A DNA stretch of 64,000 nucleotides from assembly GCF_015704895.1 (NCBI RefSeq), contig NZ_JADQWB010000015.1, positions 1 to 64,000 of the forward strand, read 5' to 3'. The notes under the pieces are model-generated. The model was given only the letters and a program-made list of their open reading frames with translations, was not told where the DNA came from and made no database searches. Within the stretch, counting starts at the first letter, position 1. Each line of letters begins with the position of its first letter. Positions 9,095 through 17,615 of this stretch are shown here, piece by piece. Origin of the DNA: Agrobacterium leguminum (lineage in GTDB: Bacteria; Pseudomonadota; Alphaproteobacteria; Rhizobiales; Rhizobiaceae). The position numbers were made by a program, and so were the translations under genes.

Positions 9095-9397
9095 ATGCCG
9101 AAGGGAGCTTTCGTGGTAATCGCGGAATTTCGGGTGAAGCCTGACGCGATGGATGCCTTTCTCGACGCCGCGCGCGATGACGCCACCCATTCGGTTCGGG
9201 ATGAACCGGGTTGCCGGCAATTCGACGTGGTGCGGCCGGAAACCGGAAACAACGTGGTGTTCTACGAGGTCTATGACGATAGGCAGGCTTTCGACGACCA
9301 TCTCAAAACACCGCATCTCGACCGGTTTCGCGAGGCGTTTCCCGCCCTTATCGATGAAGAACTGCCGGTGCGTTTCCTGAACCGGCAATGGCTTTGA
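9095..9397 (+). CDS. ABM-domain protein (antibiotic biosynthesis monooxygenase fold)
   Basis: A 100-residue dimeric alpha/beta-barrel protein of the ABM superfamily, judged from VVIAEFRVKPDAMDAFL at the N-terminus, the RDEPGCRQFDV strand-loop, and NVVFYEVYDDRQAFDDHLKTPH. Members include quinol monooxygenases and the autoinducer-2 modifier LsrG, an isomerase-like enzyme. It sits between two dehydrogenases of a sugar-acid operon, so an LsrG-like isomerising or accessory role is more likely than antibiotic synthesis. ATG at 9095 follows GGAG at 8 bases; the in-frame ATG at 9077 overlaps the previous stop and would add six residues. Confidence 0.78.
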   Translation: MPKGAFVVIAEFRVKPDAMDAFLDAARDDATHSVRDEPGCRQFDVVRPETGNNVVFYEVYDDRQAFDDHLKTPHLDRFREAFPALIDEELPVRFLNRQWL

Positions 9398-9409
9398 AGG
9401 ATGGGAACG

Positions 9410-10312
9410 ATGGCAGACATCCGTCGGATCGCCGTTATCGGAACGGGTATCATGGGTGCCCCCATGGCGGCGCGTCTGGCGGAAGCCGGATTTTCCGTCA
9501 AGGTCTGGAACCGCAGCGCTGAAAAAGCTGCGGTTCTGGCGGAGAAGGGCGTGCTGGCGGCGGCAACGGCTGCCGAGGCTGTGTCTGAAGCGGATGCCGT
9601 GCTCTGCATGCTGAGTTCCGGGCCGGTCTGCAACGAGGTTCTGCTCGGCTCCTCGGGCGTTGTTTCAGCCATGAGGCCCGGTGCGGTTCTTCTGGTCATG
9701 AGTTCCATTCCCGTTGAGATCGCAATGGAACAGGCGGAGGCGGCAAGGGCATGCGGGGTCAGATATGTCGATGCGCCCGTATCCGGCGGTGAAAAGGGAG
9801 CGATCGAGGGAACGCTCGCCATCATGGCTGGCGGCGAACAACAGGATGTGGATGCGCTGCGGCCGCTCCTCGGTTGTCTGGGGCGCGTCACCCATGTCGG
9901 TCCGGTGGGCTGCGGTTCTCTGGCCAAGCTCGCCAATCAGTTGATCGTCGCCTCGACAATCTGCGCCGTCGCCGAAGCTCTGACCCTCGTGGAAGAGGGG
10001 GGAGCGGACCCGGCGCAGGTGCGCCACGCCCTGCTTGGCGGCTTTGCCGATTCCACCGTCTTCCGCCAGCACGGAAAACGTATGGTGGAAGGCGATTTCC
10101 GTCCCGGCGGGCCGGCGAAATATCAGGTGAAGGATACGTCCACGGCGCTGGCCTTCGCCAGAAGCCGGGGCCTCAGACTACCGGTCGGCGAGGAGGTTGA
10201 CCGGCTGTTCCGCTCCATGGTCGAGCATGGCGCGGGCGAGCTTGATCACAGCGGTGTGATCCTTGAAATTAAGCGCATGAATGCGTTCGGAGGAACGCTC
10301 GAAACCATTTGA
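9410..10312 (+). CDS. 3-hydroxyisobutyrate dehydrogenase-like hydroxyacid oxidoreductase
   Basis: Beta-hydroxyacid dehydrogenase of 300 residues. It shows the N-terminal dinucleotide motif IAVIGTGIMGAPMAARL, the substrate-binding signature VDAPVSGGEKGAIEGTLAIMAGG near residues 116-138, and the catalytic-lysine helix GSLAKLANQ near 168. The family reduces or oxidises short 3-hydroxy acids such as tartronate semialdehyde, L-threonate or 3-hydroxyisobutyrate. In this operon it probably handles a product or substrate of the SAF oxidoreductase. ATG at 9401 adds three residues and is possible. The exact substrate cannot be read from the sequence. Confidence 0.82.
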   Translation: MADIRRIAVIGTGIMGAPMAARLAEAGFSVKVWNRSAEKAAVLAEKGVLAAATAAEAVSEADAVLCMLSSGPVCNEVLLGSSGVVSAMRPGAVLLVMSSIPVEIAMEQAEAARACGVRYVDAPVSGGEKGAIEGTLAIMAGGEQQDVDALRPLLGCLGRVTHVGPVGCGSLAKLANQLIVASTICAVAEALTLVEEGGADPAQVRHALLGGFADSTVFRQHGKRMVEGDFRPGGPAKYQVKDTSTALAFARSRGLRLPVGEEVDRLFRSMVEHGAGELDHSGVILEIKRMNAFGGTLETI

Positions 10313-10334
10313 GACACAACAAAGGGAGGAACAC

Positions 10335-11330
10335 ATGAAAATTTCAAAACTTTACGGTCTGGTTCTGGCCGCCACCATGCTCGTGGCATCCATCGCACAG
10401 GCGGAAACGCTGACACTTTCGACGCCGGATGCCGACAATTCCGAAATCACGCTCGCCGCCAACAAGTTTGCCGAGATCGTTTCGAAAAAGACCGACGGCA
10501 AGCTCAAGATCAAGGTGTTTCCGAACGGCACGCTTTATGGCGGCGATCCTTCGGCGGGCGTCAAGCAGTTGGCCGGCGGTTCGCTGGACATGCTGTTGAA
10601 CTCGACCTCGCTTTACGCCACCTTCAATCCGAAGTTCACGGCCATCGCCATTCCCTACCAATTCCGCGATATCGATCAGCTCAGGGTCTATCTCGACAGC
10701 GATCTCGGCAAGGAGCTTTCCACCGATCTCAGCAAGATTGGCATTCTCGGGCTCGATCTCTGGTCGCGGCCGCTGCGCCAGATCACCAATTCCAAGGCGC
10801 CGATCAAATCGCCGGCCGATCTCAAGGGCATGAAGCTGCGTGTGCCGAACAATCCGCTCTGGGTCGAATTCTTCGGCGCCATGGGTGCGGCTCCGACGCC
10901 GATGGCCTTTGCCGAGGTCTATAATGCTCTCCAGCTGAAAGTCGTCGACGGACAGGAAAATCCGGTCAACGTGCCGGTCAGCGCCAAGCTTTACGAAGTG
11001 CAGAAATATCTGACAATCAGCAATCACATTGCTGACGCCTGGGTGCTGGGCATGAACCCGGCCCGCTTCGAAGGTCTCGATGAGAACTTCAAGACCGCGC
11101 TGAAGGAAGCAGCCACCGAGACCGAAGCCTGGAAGGCGCAGAACGACGCTGCCGATATCGACAAGTCGCTCGAGACGCTGAAGAAGAACGGCATGGAGGT
11201 GAACACGCTGACCGACGACGAACGCAAGGCTTTCGTGGCGGTGGCGGCCGGTCTTTCGGCAAAGTTCTCCGCGCTGGTGAAAGATCAGGCGTTCTTCGAC
11301 AAGACGCAGGCTTTCCTCAAGACGAACTGA
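10335..11330 (+). CDS. dctP: TRAP transporter substrate-binding protein (DctP)
   Basis: Periplasmic DctP-family receptor of 331 residues with a signal peptide cleaved after IAQA. Characteristic segments are KFAEIVSKKTDGKLKIKVFPNGTL, the organic-acid contact region LDLWSRPLRQITNSKAPIKSPADLKGMKLRVP, and DGQENPVNVP near residue 205. TRAP receptors mostly bind carboxylates, so the operon substrate is probably a sugar acid or related hydroxyacid. The ATG at 10335 has a strong AAAGGGAGGA site; the longer frame begins inside the previous gene. DctQ and DctM follow after a hairpin. Confidence 0.9.
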   Translation: MKISKLYGLVLAATMLVASIAQAETLTLSTPDADNSEITLAANKFAEIVSKKTDGKLKIKVFPNGTLYGGDPSAGVKQLAGGSLDMLLNSTSLYATFNPKFTAIAIPYQFRDIDQLRVYLDSDLGKELSTDLSKIGILGLDLWSRPLRQITNSKAPIKSPADLKGMKLRVPNNPLWVEFFGAMGAAPTPMAFAEVYNALQLKVVDGQENPVNVPVSAKLYEVQKYLTISNHIADAWVLGMNPARFEGLDENFKTALKEAATETEAWKAQNDAADIDKSLETLKKNGMEVNTLTDDERKAFVAVAAGLSAKFSALVKDQAFFDKTQAFLKTN

Positions 11331-11342
11331 CGTTTTCGCACA

Positions 11343-11372
11343 GGGAAGGCCGGATTTTTATCCGGCCTTCCC
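11343..11372 (+). terminator. Perfect 12-bp hairpin between dctP and dctQ
   Basis: GGGAAGGCCGGA (11343-11354) pairs completely with TCCGGCCTTCCC (11361-11372) over a TTTTTA loop. No T-run follows. It probably protects the dctP message 3' end or attenuates read-through, giving receptor in excess of the membrane subunits. Confidence 0.6.
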
Positions 11373-11459
11373 CAACGTCAGCAAGGGTTGCTTTGCCGCA
11401 GAGGCAGGGTGGCATTCGTTTTACCGGATATCCGGTTTCAGCAGTGGAAGGGTATTGTC

Positions 11460-12011
11460 ATGAACGATACGAAACCTTCGGTGCTCGGCACCATCGTTAA
11501 AGTCACCGCCGATGTGGCCGCAGGGGCAGCCTGTGCCGGCATTCTCATCGTCGTTCTTCTTCAGGTCATCGGCCGCCTTGCCGGCAGCCCGCTTCCCTGG
11601 ACGGAGGAGGCGACGCGTTTCCTCTTCATCTGGATGGTGTTCCTCGGCCTCGCCGCCGGCTTCCGCACCGTTGAAAGCGCCCGTGTCGTGGTGTTTCTGG
11701 TGCTGTTTCACCGCTTCTTCCGGCGGCTGGCGGTGCCGATCTATGTCGGTTCCTCGGTGTTCTTCTTCGGCATGATGGGCTGGACGGGCCTGACCATGGT
11801 GCGCCAGCAGATCATGATGAACGAGACCGCCGCCACCCTGCCGATCCCCATGTGGACCATCGGCATCGTGTTGCCGGTCTCCGCCATCATCGCCGTGCTG
11901 GCCATCATCGAATCGCTGCGCAGCCGCCGGGAGCTCATCGCGCTTCCCGAGCTTGGTCTGCCGGCGGATGAGATCGCCCATGCCGATATCTCCATTTCAG
12001 CAGGACATTGA
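11460..12011 (+). CDS. dctQ: TRAP transporter small permease (DctQ)
   Basis: A 183-residue membrane protein with four hydrophobic segments, as expected for DctQ (VAAGAACAGILIVVLLQVIG, FLFIWMVFLGLAAGF, LAVPIYVGSSVFFFGMMGW, WTIGIVLPVSAIIAVLAII). The PLPWTEEATRFLFIWMVFLG segment is the family hallmark. It would form the membrane complex with DctM, which begins three bases after its stop codon. The start is the ATG at 11460, preceded by GGAAGGG; the longer frame starts in the hairpin spacer. Confidence 0.88.
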   Translation: MNDTKPSVLGTIVKVTADVAAGAACAGILIVVLLQVIGRLAGSPLPWTEEATRFLFIWMVFLGLAAGFRTVESARVVVFLVLFHRFFRRLAVPIYVGSSVFFFGMMGWTGLTMVRQQIMMNETAATLPIPMWTIGIVLPVSAIIAVLAIIESLRSRRELIALPELGLPADEIAHADISISAGH

Positions 12012-12014
12012 GCC

Positions 12015-13295
12015 ATGTCGGTCTTTCTTCTCGTCGCCTTTTTCGGTCTCAGCATGCTCGGCGTGCCGCTTGCCATCGCGCTGGCGCTCGCCAGTGTCGG
12101 TACGCTGTGGCTCTTCACCTCCATGCCCATGGACCTGCTGTCACAGACGATGTTCTCGTCGATGAACTCCTTCCTCCTTGTCGCCGTGCCGCTTTTCATC
12201 CTCGTCGGCACCGTCATGGAGCGGGGACGTGTGGCGGAGCGTATCTTCGATTTCGCCGAAGCCATGGTCGGCTGGCTTCCCGGTGGGCTGGGCCACGTCA
12301 ATGTCATCTCTTCGGTCATCTTTTCCGGTGTCTCCGGCTCCTCCGTCGCCGATATCGCCTCGGTCGGCGCCATCGAGATCAAGGCCATGGAGCGGCATGG
12401 CTTTCCGAAGGGCTATGCCGTCGGCATGACGCTTTGCACCTCGACGCTTTCCTCGATCATTCCGCCGTCGATCCTGATCGTGATTGCCGGTTCCATCGCC
12501 AACGTGTCGATCGGCACGCTGCTGATCGCGGGTCTGGTGCCCGGCCTTTTCATCGCCTTCGCCTTTCTGGTCTTCAACCACTTCTATTCGGTGCATTACG
12601 GTTACAATCCGCCGACGCCGTTCAATTTTCGTCTGGTCGTCGTCACGGGCCTGCGCGCCATCCTGCCGATGCTGACGCCGCTGATCCTCATCATCGGCAT
12701 TGCCAGCGGCCTGTTCACGCCGACGGAGGCCGCAGCCATCGCGGTGGTTTATGTGGCGGTGCTTGGCGTCATCGTTTATCGCACCCTGCCGGTACGCGAA
12801 CTGCCGGAAATATTGATCTCGACGGCACGTATCTCGGGAACCATCCTGTTCATCGCCGCAACCTCGCAGCTCGCCGCCTGGGTCTTCACCTTCGATGGGC
12901 TGCCCGAACAGGTGGCCGATCTCCTGAAGGCCATGAATCTCGGGCCCATGTCGGGAATGCTTGTCATCTTCGTGTTCCTGCTGATCATCGGCATCTTCAT
13001 GGAAGCGATTCCGGCGATGTTCATCCTCATCCCGGTGCTGATGCCGCCGGTGGAGGCGCTGGGCATCGATCCGATCCATTTCCTGATCGTGACTGTCATG
13101 ACGCTGACGCTCGGGCTGGTGACGCCGCCGGTGGGGGTCTGCCTGTTTGCGGCTGCACAGGTGGCGAATATGAAGATCGAGGATGTCATTCGCGGTTCGC
13201 TGGCGCCGATGACGGTGCTGACGCTCGCTATCTTCGCGCTGGTGCTTTTCCCGGTGCTGACGCTTGGGCCGATACGGCTGATGGGGCTTTATTGA
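12015..13295 (+). CDS. dctM: TRAP transporter large permease (DctM)
   Basis: A 426-residue integral membrane transport subunit with about 12 hydrophobic segments. The family signatures FSGVSGSSVADIASVGAIEIKAM (near residue 98) and FTPTEAAAIAVVYVAV (near 236) are present, and LGLVTPPVGVCLF lies near the C-terminus. It uses an ion gradient to move the substrate delivered by DctP. It is the last gene of the operon and converges on the LysR gene, with a shared terminator between them. Confidence 0.92.
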   Translation: MSVFLLVAFFGLSMLGVPLAIALALASVGTLWLFTSMPMDLLSQTMFSSMNSFLLVAVPLFILVGTVMERGRVAERIFDFAEAMVGWLPGGLGHVNVISSVIFSGVSGSSVADIASVGAIEIKAMERHGFPKGYAVGMTLCTSTLSSIIPPSILIVIAGSIANVSIGTLLIAGLVPGLFIAFAFLVFNHFYSVHYGYNPPTPFNFRLVVVTGLRAILPMLTPLILIIGIASGLFTPTEAAAIAVVYVAVLGVIVYRTLPVRELPEILISTARISGTILFIAATSQLAAWVFTFDGLPEQVADLLKAMNLGPMSGMLVIFVFLLIIGIFMEAIPAMFILIPVLMPPVEALGIDPIHFLIVTVMTLTLGLVTPPVGVCLFAAAQVANMKIEDVIRGSLAPMTVLTLAIFALVLFPVLTLGPIRLMGLY

Positions 13296-13319
13296 AACGG
13301 GAAGAGCAGAACTGTAAAA

Positions 13320-14216
13320 TCAGACAACGCGACGGGCACGCCACTCGTCGCGTTGTTTTCGCATCCACTCCAGAAACAGCGTTACTTTTCTCTGCCGCAG
13401 ATGGGAATGCGGGCAAACGATCCATTGGGTAACGAGCTTGATGCGTGGCGCGTCGATGACCGGGCAGATAAGCGCGCCGGTCGTAAGTTCCCGTTCCATC
13501 ATCAGCGTGCTTTCCAGCGCGACGCCCAGGCCACCGGCAGCGGCATCGATGGCCATATGGCTGCGGTCGAACAGCACACGCCGCCATCTTTTGTCAGAAT
13601 GCACGCCCGCCATTGGAAACCAGTGCGTCCACTGTGCCTGCGCCTTCACCGAATGAATGAGCCGCAGATCCAGCAGATCGGCGGCCTGAAGGCTCGCAGC
13701 GGCGGCGTAATCCGGGGATGACACCGGCAGGAATTCCTCCTCCACCAGCCCTTCCACGAAGAGGCCCGGCCAGCGGCCGTCGCCATGGCGCAGCTCTATA
13801 TCGACGAGTTCCTGCGAAAAGTCGGTCGGCTCGTTGGTGCCGTCGAGGCGTACTTCAAGTTCGGGATGTTCTTCCAGAAACGAGCCGAGACGCGGCAGCA
13901 GCCATTTGTTGGATATGGTCGGCGTCGCCCGGATTGTCAGCGTGGTGACCGAGCGGAAGCCGCGAATGCTGTCGGTGGCATCTGATATCTGCTCGATCTG
14001 GGCGGTTATCATCGAAAAATACCGCTCGCCCGCTTCCGTCAATGTCACCTTGCGGCCGGTTCGCGCCATCAGTGTCGTGCCGAGCTGGCCCTCCAGTAAC
14101 TGGATTTGCTGGGAAACGGCCGAAGGCGTGACGCTCAACTCTTCCGCCGCCCGTGAAATGCTGCCCGCCCTTGCCGCGGCGTGGAAAACGAGGATCGATT
14201 TTATCGGGATTTGCAT
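13320..14216 (-). CDS. LysR-family regulator (GcvA-like)
   Basis: A 298-residue LysR regulator. The winged helix is at the N-terminus (AGSISRAAEELSVTPSAVSQQIQLLEGQLGTTL), followed by the effector domain with PTISNKWLLPRLGSFLEEHPELEV. The layout is close to GcvA-type members. It is convergent with the TRAP operon and downstream of the MFS gene on the same strand, so its target is uncertain. ATG at 14216 (MQIPIKSILVFHAAAR) matches the usual start; a TTG at 14234 would add six residues. Neither has a strong ribosome site. Confidence 0.85.
   Translation of the reverse strand: MQIPIKSILVFHAAARAGSISRAAEELSVTPSAVSQQIQLLEGQLGTTLMARTGRKVTLTEAGERYFSMITAQIEQISDATDSIRGFRSVTTLTIRATPTISNKWLLPRLGSFLEEHPELEVRLDGTNEPTDFSQELVDIELRHGDGRWPGLFVEGLVEEEFLPVSSPDYAAAASLQAADLLDLRLIHSVKAQAQWTHWFPMAGVHSDKRWRRVLFDRSHMAIDAAAGGLGVALESTLMMERELTTGALICPVIDAPRIKLVTQWIVCPHSHLRQRKVTLFLEWMRKQRDEWRARRVV
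13324..13359 (+). terminator. Terminator of the TRAP operon, overlapping the LysR 3' end
   Basis: ACAACGCGACG (13324-13334) pairs with CGTCGCGTTGT (13346-13356), and the right arm runs into TTTT. The stem is made partly from the last codons of the convergent LysR gene. Confidence 0.65.
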
Positions 14217-14240
14217 GGGTAGGGCTTTGCTCAACGGAAT

Positions 14241-14275
14241 ACGGCGGTCACCTGAGTATCACAGGTGACCGCCGT
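14241..14275. repeat. Perfect 14-bp dyad between the MFS and LysR genes
   Basis: ACGGCGGTCACCTG (14241-14254) is perfectly complementary to CAGGTGACCGCCGT (14262-14275), with a 7-base loop. No T-run flanks it on either strand. It could end the MFS transcript or serve as an operator just upstream of the LysR gene. Confidence 0.55.
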
Positions 14276-14301
14276 GTTGAAAAGCGTTGAACGCGAGGCT
14301 T

Positions 14302-15510
14302 TTAGCGGTGGCTCGGCAGTTTCGGCAGGAACACCGTGAGCAGGCCGAGCAGCGGCATGTAGGAGCATATGCGGTAGACGAATTCGATGCCTTCCTTATC
14401 CGCATAAACACCCAGAACCGCAGCACCGATGCCGCCGAAACCGAAGGCGAAACCGAAGAACATGCCGGCGATGAGGCCGACGCGGCCCGGCACCAGTTCC
14501 TGCGCGAACACGACGATGGCCGAGAAAGCGGAGGAGAACACGAAGCCGATGACGACGACGAGAATGGCCGTCCAGAACAGGTTGGCATAGGGCAGCAGCA
14601 GCGCGAAGGGAATGACGCCGAGGATCGAGAACCAGATGACGACGCGCGAGCCGAAACGGTCGCCGATCGGGCCGCCGAAGAACACGCCCAGTGCCGAAGC
14701 GCCGAGGAAGAGGAACAGCAGAACCTGCGCGTCCTGAACACCAAGACCGAACTTGTCGATGGTGTAGAAGGTGAAGTAGCTGGACAGGCTGGCGAGATAG
14801 GCATTCTTGGTGGCGGTCAGAACCACCAGCACCAGAAGCGTCATGATCACGGTGCCACGTGCCAGCGGAAGGGTGCGGCTCGCGGGGGCCTTGCCGACGG
14901 TTGCGCGGCGGTGGCGGGTGTACCAGACGCCAACCCAGGAAAGCACGCCGAAGCCGAGGAGCGCGATCAGCGAGAACCAGCTGAGGCTGGACTGGCCGAG
15001 CGGGATGACGATGAAGGCTGCGAGCAGCGGGCCGATGGCCGTGCCGGTATTGCCGCCCACCTGGAAGAATGACTGCGCCAGACCATGACGGCCGCCGGAT
15101 GCGAGACGCGCCACGCGGGAGGCTTCCGGATGGAAGATCGCCGAACCGATGCCGATGAGGCAGGCGCCGATCACCAGAACCTCGAAACTATGGGCGAAGG
15201 CGAGCGTGATGAGGCCGGCGCAGGTGGACAGCATGGCGACGGGCAGGGAAAACGGCATGGGCCAGCGGTCCGTCACCATGCCGACAACCGGCTGCAGCAG
15301 CGAGGCGGTGACCTGAAAAGCGAAGGTAAGCAGGCCGATCTGCATGAAATCGAGCGCGTAATTCGCCTTCAGCAGCGGGTAAAGCGACGTCAGCAGCGAT
15401 TGCATGATGTCGTTCAGCATGTGGCAGAAGCTGGCGGCTGCGATGATCGAAAACGCCGTGCGTTGCGGGTTAAACCCGGTGCTGGTGCTGGCGCTGGTAA
15501 CAGTGGCCAT
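14302..15510 (-). CDS. MFS exporter, fosmidomycin-resistance (Fsr) family
   Basis: Twelve-helix major facilitator of 402 residues. The N-terminal part (SFCHMLNDIMQSLLTSLYPLLKANYALDF) and IGIGSAIFHPEASRVARLASGGRHGLAQSFFQVGGNTG near residue 120 are characteristic of the Fsr family, whose known member exports fosmidomycin in E. coli. The likely role is efflux of a small toxic compound. It is divergent from an AraC regulator with a 123-base gap, an arrangement that suggests direct control. The dyad at 14241 lies behind it. Confidence 0.85.
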   Translation of the reverse strand: MATVTSASTSTGFNPQRTAFSIIAAASFCHMLNDIMQSLLTSLYPLLKANYALDFMQIGLLTFAFQVTASLLQPVVGMVTDRWPMPFSLPVAMLSTCAGLITLAFAHSFEVLVIGACLIGIGSAIFHPEASRVARLASGGRHGLAQSFFQVGGNTGTAIGPLLAAFIVIPLGQSSLSWFSLIALLGFGVLSWVGVWYTRHRRATVGKAPASRTLPLARGTVIMTLLVLVVLTATKNAYLASLSSYFTFYTIDKFGLGVQDAQVLLFLFLGASALGVFFGGPIGDRFGSRVVIWFSILGVIPFALLLPYANLFWTAILVVVIGFVFSSAFSAIVVFAQELVPGRVGLIAGMFFGFAFGFGGIGAAVLGVYADKEGIEFVYRICSYMPLLGLLTVFLPKLPSHR

Positions 15511-15633
15511 GATGAAGTCCTCTTCGGTTCCCGGCGGAAGGCGGGAAACATGTCTTTATTTCTTCCCGCTTTTATTCATATTGTTTCTGGCCTGCATTTG
15601 TGTTCTGGACGATTTTCTTTGTGAGTGGGCCAA

Positions 15634-16488
15634 ATGGCAAAAATCAAATCGCGGCAGCCCTGGAGCGTGACGCAGGACGAGCATGAACGCAGCCTGAAAT
15701 TGATCGACGGCACCAATGAGCCGGTGCTGGCGCTTTGCCGCGTTTATCCCACCGGGCACCGCACCCCGCCCCACAGCCACAGCCGGGTGCAGATCTGGTG
15801 CGCCCGGCAAGGTGTCGTGCTGGTCAGCACCGCGGACGGGCGCTGGATGATACCGCCCGGTCATGGACTGCTCATCCCCGCCGGGTTGCAACATGAGGCC
15901 GAGACCATTTCCACGGTGGAGATGCACTCGATCTATGTTCACCCGGACCTTTTCCATGCCGGTGCGCCAAGGGTGGTGGAAATAACCGATCTTGCCTCCA
16001 GCCTGATTGCGGAACTGCTGGTCGAGGAGCACCAGCCCTCGGCATTCCACCGGCAGGGCCTTGTGCGGGCGCTGCTGCTGGATGAGGTGAACCGCCTGCC
16101 GGAACGGCCGCTCGGGCTGCCTTTTCCCGATAATCAGCGTCTGGCGGCGCTCTGCCGTGACTTCCTGAAAAAGCCGGTGGCCCGGGTGGAGATCGACGAC
16201 TGGGCCGCGGCCATGGGCATCAGCCGCCGCTCGTTTACGCGGCTGTTCCGCAAGGAATTGGGGTTGAGTTTCGTCACCTGGCGCCAGCAGGCCTGTATCT
16301 TCGCCTCCCTGCCGAGACTGGCAGCAGGCGAAGCGGTGACGAATGTGGCGCTGGATGCCGGTTATGAAAACATCCCGGCTTTCACCACCATGTTCCGGCG
16401 AATGCTGGGCAGTTCACCAAGGGCCTATCGGCAGGCGGCGCGGCAGCGCAGCGCTGCTTTTTCCGATTTTGAAGAGATGGGTGGTTAG
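15634..16488 (+). CDS. AraC-family regulator with cupin sensor
   Basis: A 284-residue regulator with an N-terminal cupin (THRTPPHSHSRVQIWCARQG, with histidines in the HSHS pattern, and PPGHGLLIPAGLQHEAE) and a C-terminal double helix-turn-helix (WAAAMGISRRSFTRLFRKELG, then VALDAGYENIPAFTTMFRRMLGSSPRAYR). It is divergent from the Fsr-type exporter and probably controls it. ATG at 15634 is preferred; a GTG at 15625 would add three residues. Confidence 0.87.
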   Translation: MAKIKSRQPWSVTQDEHERSLKLIDGTNEPVLALCRVYPTGHRTPPHSHSRVQIWCARQGVVLVSTADGRWMIPPGHGLLIPAGLQHEAETISTVEMHSIYVHPDLFHAGAPRVVEITDLASSLIAELLVEEHQPSAFHRQGLVRALLLDEVNRLPERPLGLPFPDNQRLAALCRDFLKKPVARVEIDDWAAAMGISRRSFTRLFRKELGLSFVTWRQQACIFASLPRLAAGEAVTNVALDAGYENIPAFTTMFRRMLGSSPRAYRQAARQRSAAFSDFEEMGG

Positions 16489-16508
16489 GGTTGGGGTGCT
16501 CACTCACC

Positions 16509-16623
16509 CTCATCCCTGTGCTCGTCACAGGGATCCAGCCAGACCAAGTCCTTGGGCTGGAAGGACTCTTTTCGCCGCGCAGACGCGCGTCGGCTGGATT
16601 CCTGTGACGAGCACAGGAATGAG
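16509..16623. repeat. Palindromic repeat element A, copy 2
   Basis: A 115-base copy of the element at 4281-4396, about 90 percent identical by eye, with the same terminal inverted repeats (CTCATCCCTGTGCTCGTCAC and its partner ending GAGCACAGGAATGAG) and the same internal AGTCCTTGGGCTG. It fills the gap between two convergent AraC genes. Mismatches in one arm have partly broken the palindrome. Confidence 0.75.
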
Positions 16624-16632
16624 GAGGGTACC

Positions 16633-17523
16633 CTAAGCCGCAGTCGCGCGCATGTCGCGGCGGAAATCGGAAGGCGACATGCCTGATATCTGGCGAAACG
16701 CCTTGTTGAAGGCGCTGACCGAGCCGAAGCCGCTTTCCATGGCGATTTGCAGGATATTGTCCTTGCCGGTCATCAGCATCGCCTGAGCGCGGGAAAGCCG
16801 GAGCAGGGTGAGATATTTGATCAGCGTCATGCCCGTGGATTTGCGAAACAGGTTCATCGCATATTTCGGATGCAGCGATGCGGCACGGGCAATATCGGTC
16901 GCGTCGATATCGTCGAGAAAATTGGCGGCGATGAAGTCGCACATGCGCACCACACCGATGGACGGCGCCATGCCCTCGTCATCCTGTCTGCGTTTTCCAT
17001 CGAGAGCGGAGGATATGACGGAGTAAGGCTCCAGAAACATCCGCTCGACCCGGAGCAGCAGTTCCTCCACCGCGTGCTGGGCTTTCGCCGGATCGCCCGA
17101 GGTGACGTAACGGAACCAGCGGCCGAAATTTTCCACATCGGCCCTGTCCGTCTCGGCACTCACCATCGTCGCACCGCCCATCAACTGGCTGGAAACGGCG
17201 GCCGGCAGGCGCATGCGAAAGAAATGCACAAGCGGCAGATGCGCGCCGGCATAAAAGGAATCGTCGGAGGAATGGTCCATCTGATGCGGCTGGCCGCCCC
17301 AGAAGATGCACATCTGGCCGGCGTTGAGCGTCATGTCATGGTCGCCCATGCGGTAATGCACCGACCCCGACATGACGTAATTCACCTCCACCTGCGCGTG
17401 CCAGTGAGGCCTGAGCATGATGGGCGGATGATTGTGAAAAAGCTGAAGCGTTGTTGGCATGCCTTCGATGCTGCTCGCACCCGGCTGGTAGAAGGCTCTT
17501 TCGGCAATCTTACTTTCCGCCAA
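16633..17523 (-). CDS. AraC-family regulator of the adjacent sugar ABC operon
   Basis: A 296-residue MelR/AraC-type activator. The N-terminal cupin contains NHPPIMLRPHWHAQVEVNYVMSGS and WGGQPHQMD. The C-terminal DNA-binding domain has DATDIARAASLHPKYAMNLFRKSTG and ILQIAMESGFGSVSAFNKAFRQISGMSPSDFRRD. It is divergent from the solute-binding gene at 17616 with only 92 bases between, so control of that operon is likely. The start is a TTG: AAGGGA lies 8 bases upstream and the residues before the first ATG (codon 22) belong to the conserved cupin start. Confidence 0.87.
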   Translation of the reverse strand: MAESKIAERAFYQPGASSIEGMPTTLQLFHNHPPIMLRPHWHAQVEVNYVMSGSVHYRMGDHDMTLNAGQMCIFWGGQPHQMDHSSDDSFYAGAHLPLVHFFRMRLPAAVSSQLMGGATMVSAETDRADVENFGRWFRYVTSGDPAKAQHAVEELLLRVERMFLEPYSVISSALDGKRRQDDEGMAPSIGVVRMCDFIAANFLDDIDATDIARAASLHPKYAMNLFRKSTGMTLIKYLTLLRLSRAQAMLMTGKDNILQIAMESGFGSVSAFNKAFRQISGMSPSDFRRDMRATAA

Positions 17524-17615
17524 ATCGATGTTCCCTTTTTACGAGACAGATTTCCTGCCGCCGCTAATGTGCCCATGTTCGCTGAAGAACGGCAATTGAA
17601 AAAGGGAGGTTTTCA

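Noticed and set aside
12008-13432. 474-codon plus-strand frame over dctM
   Set aside because: Shifted register of dctM; the real frame has the DctM signatures and hydrophobic segments, this one is Arg/His-rich.
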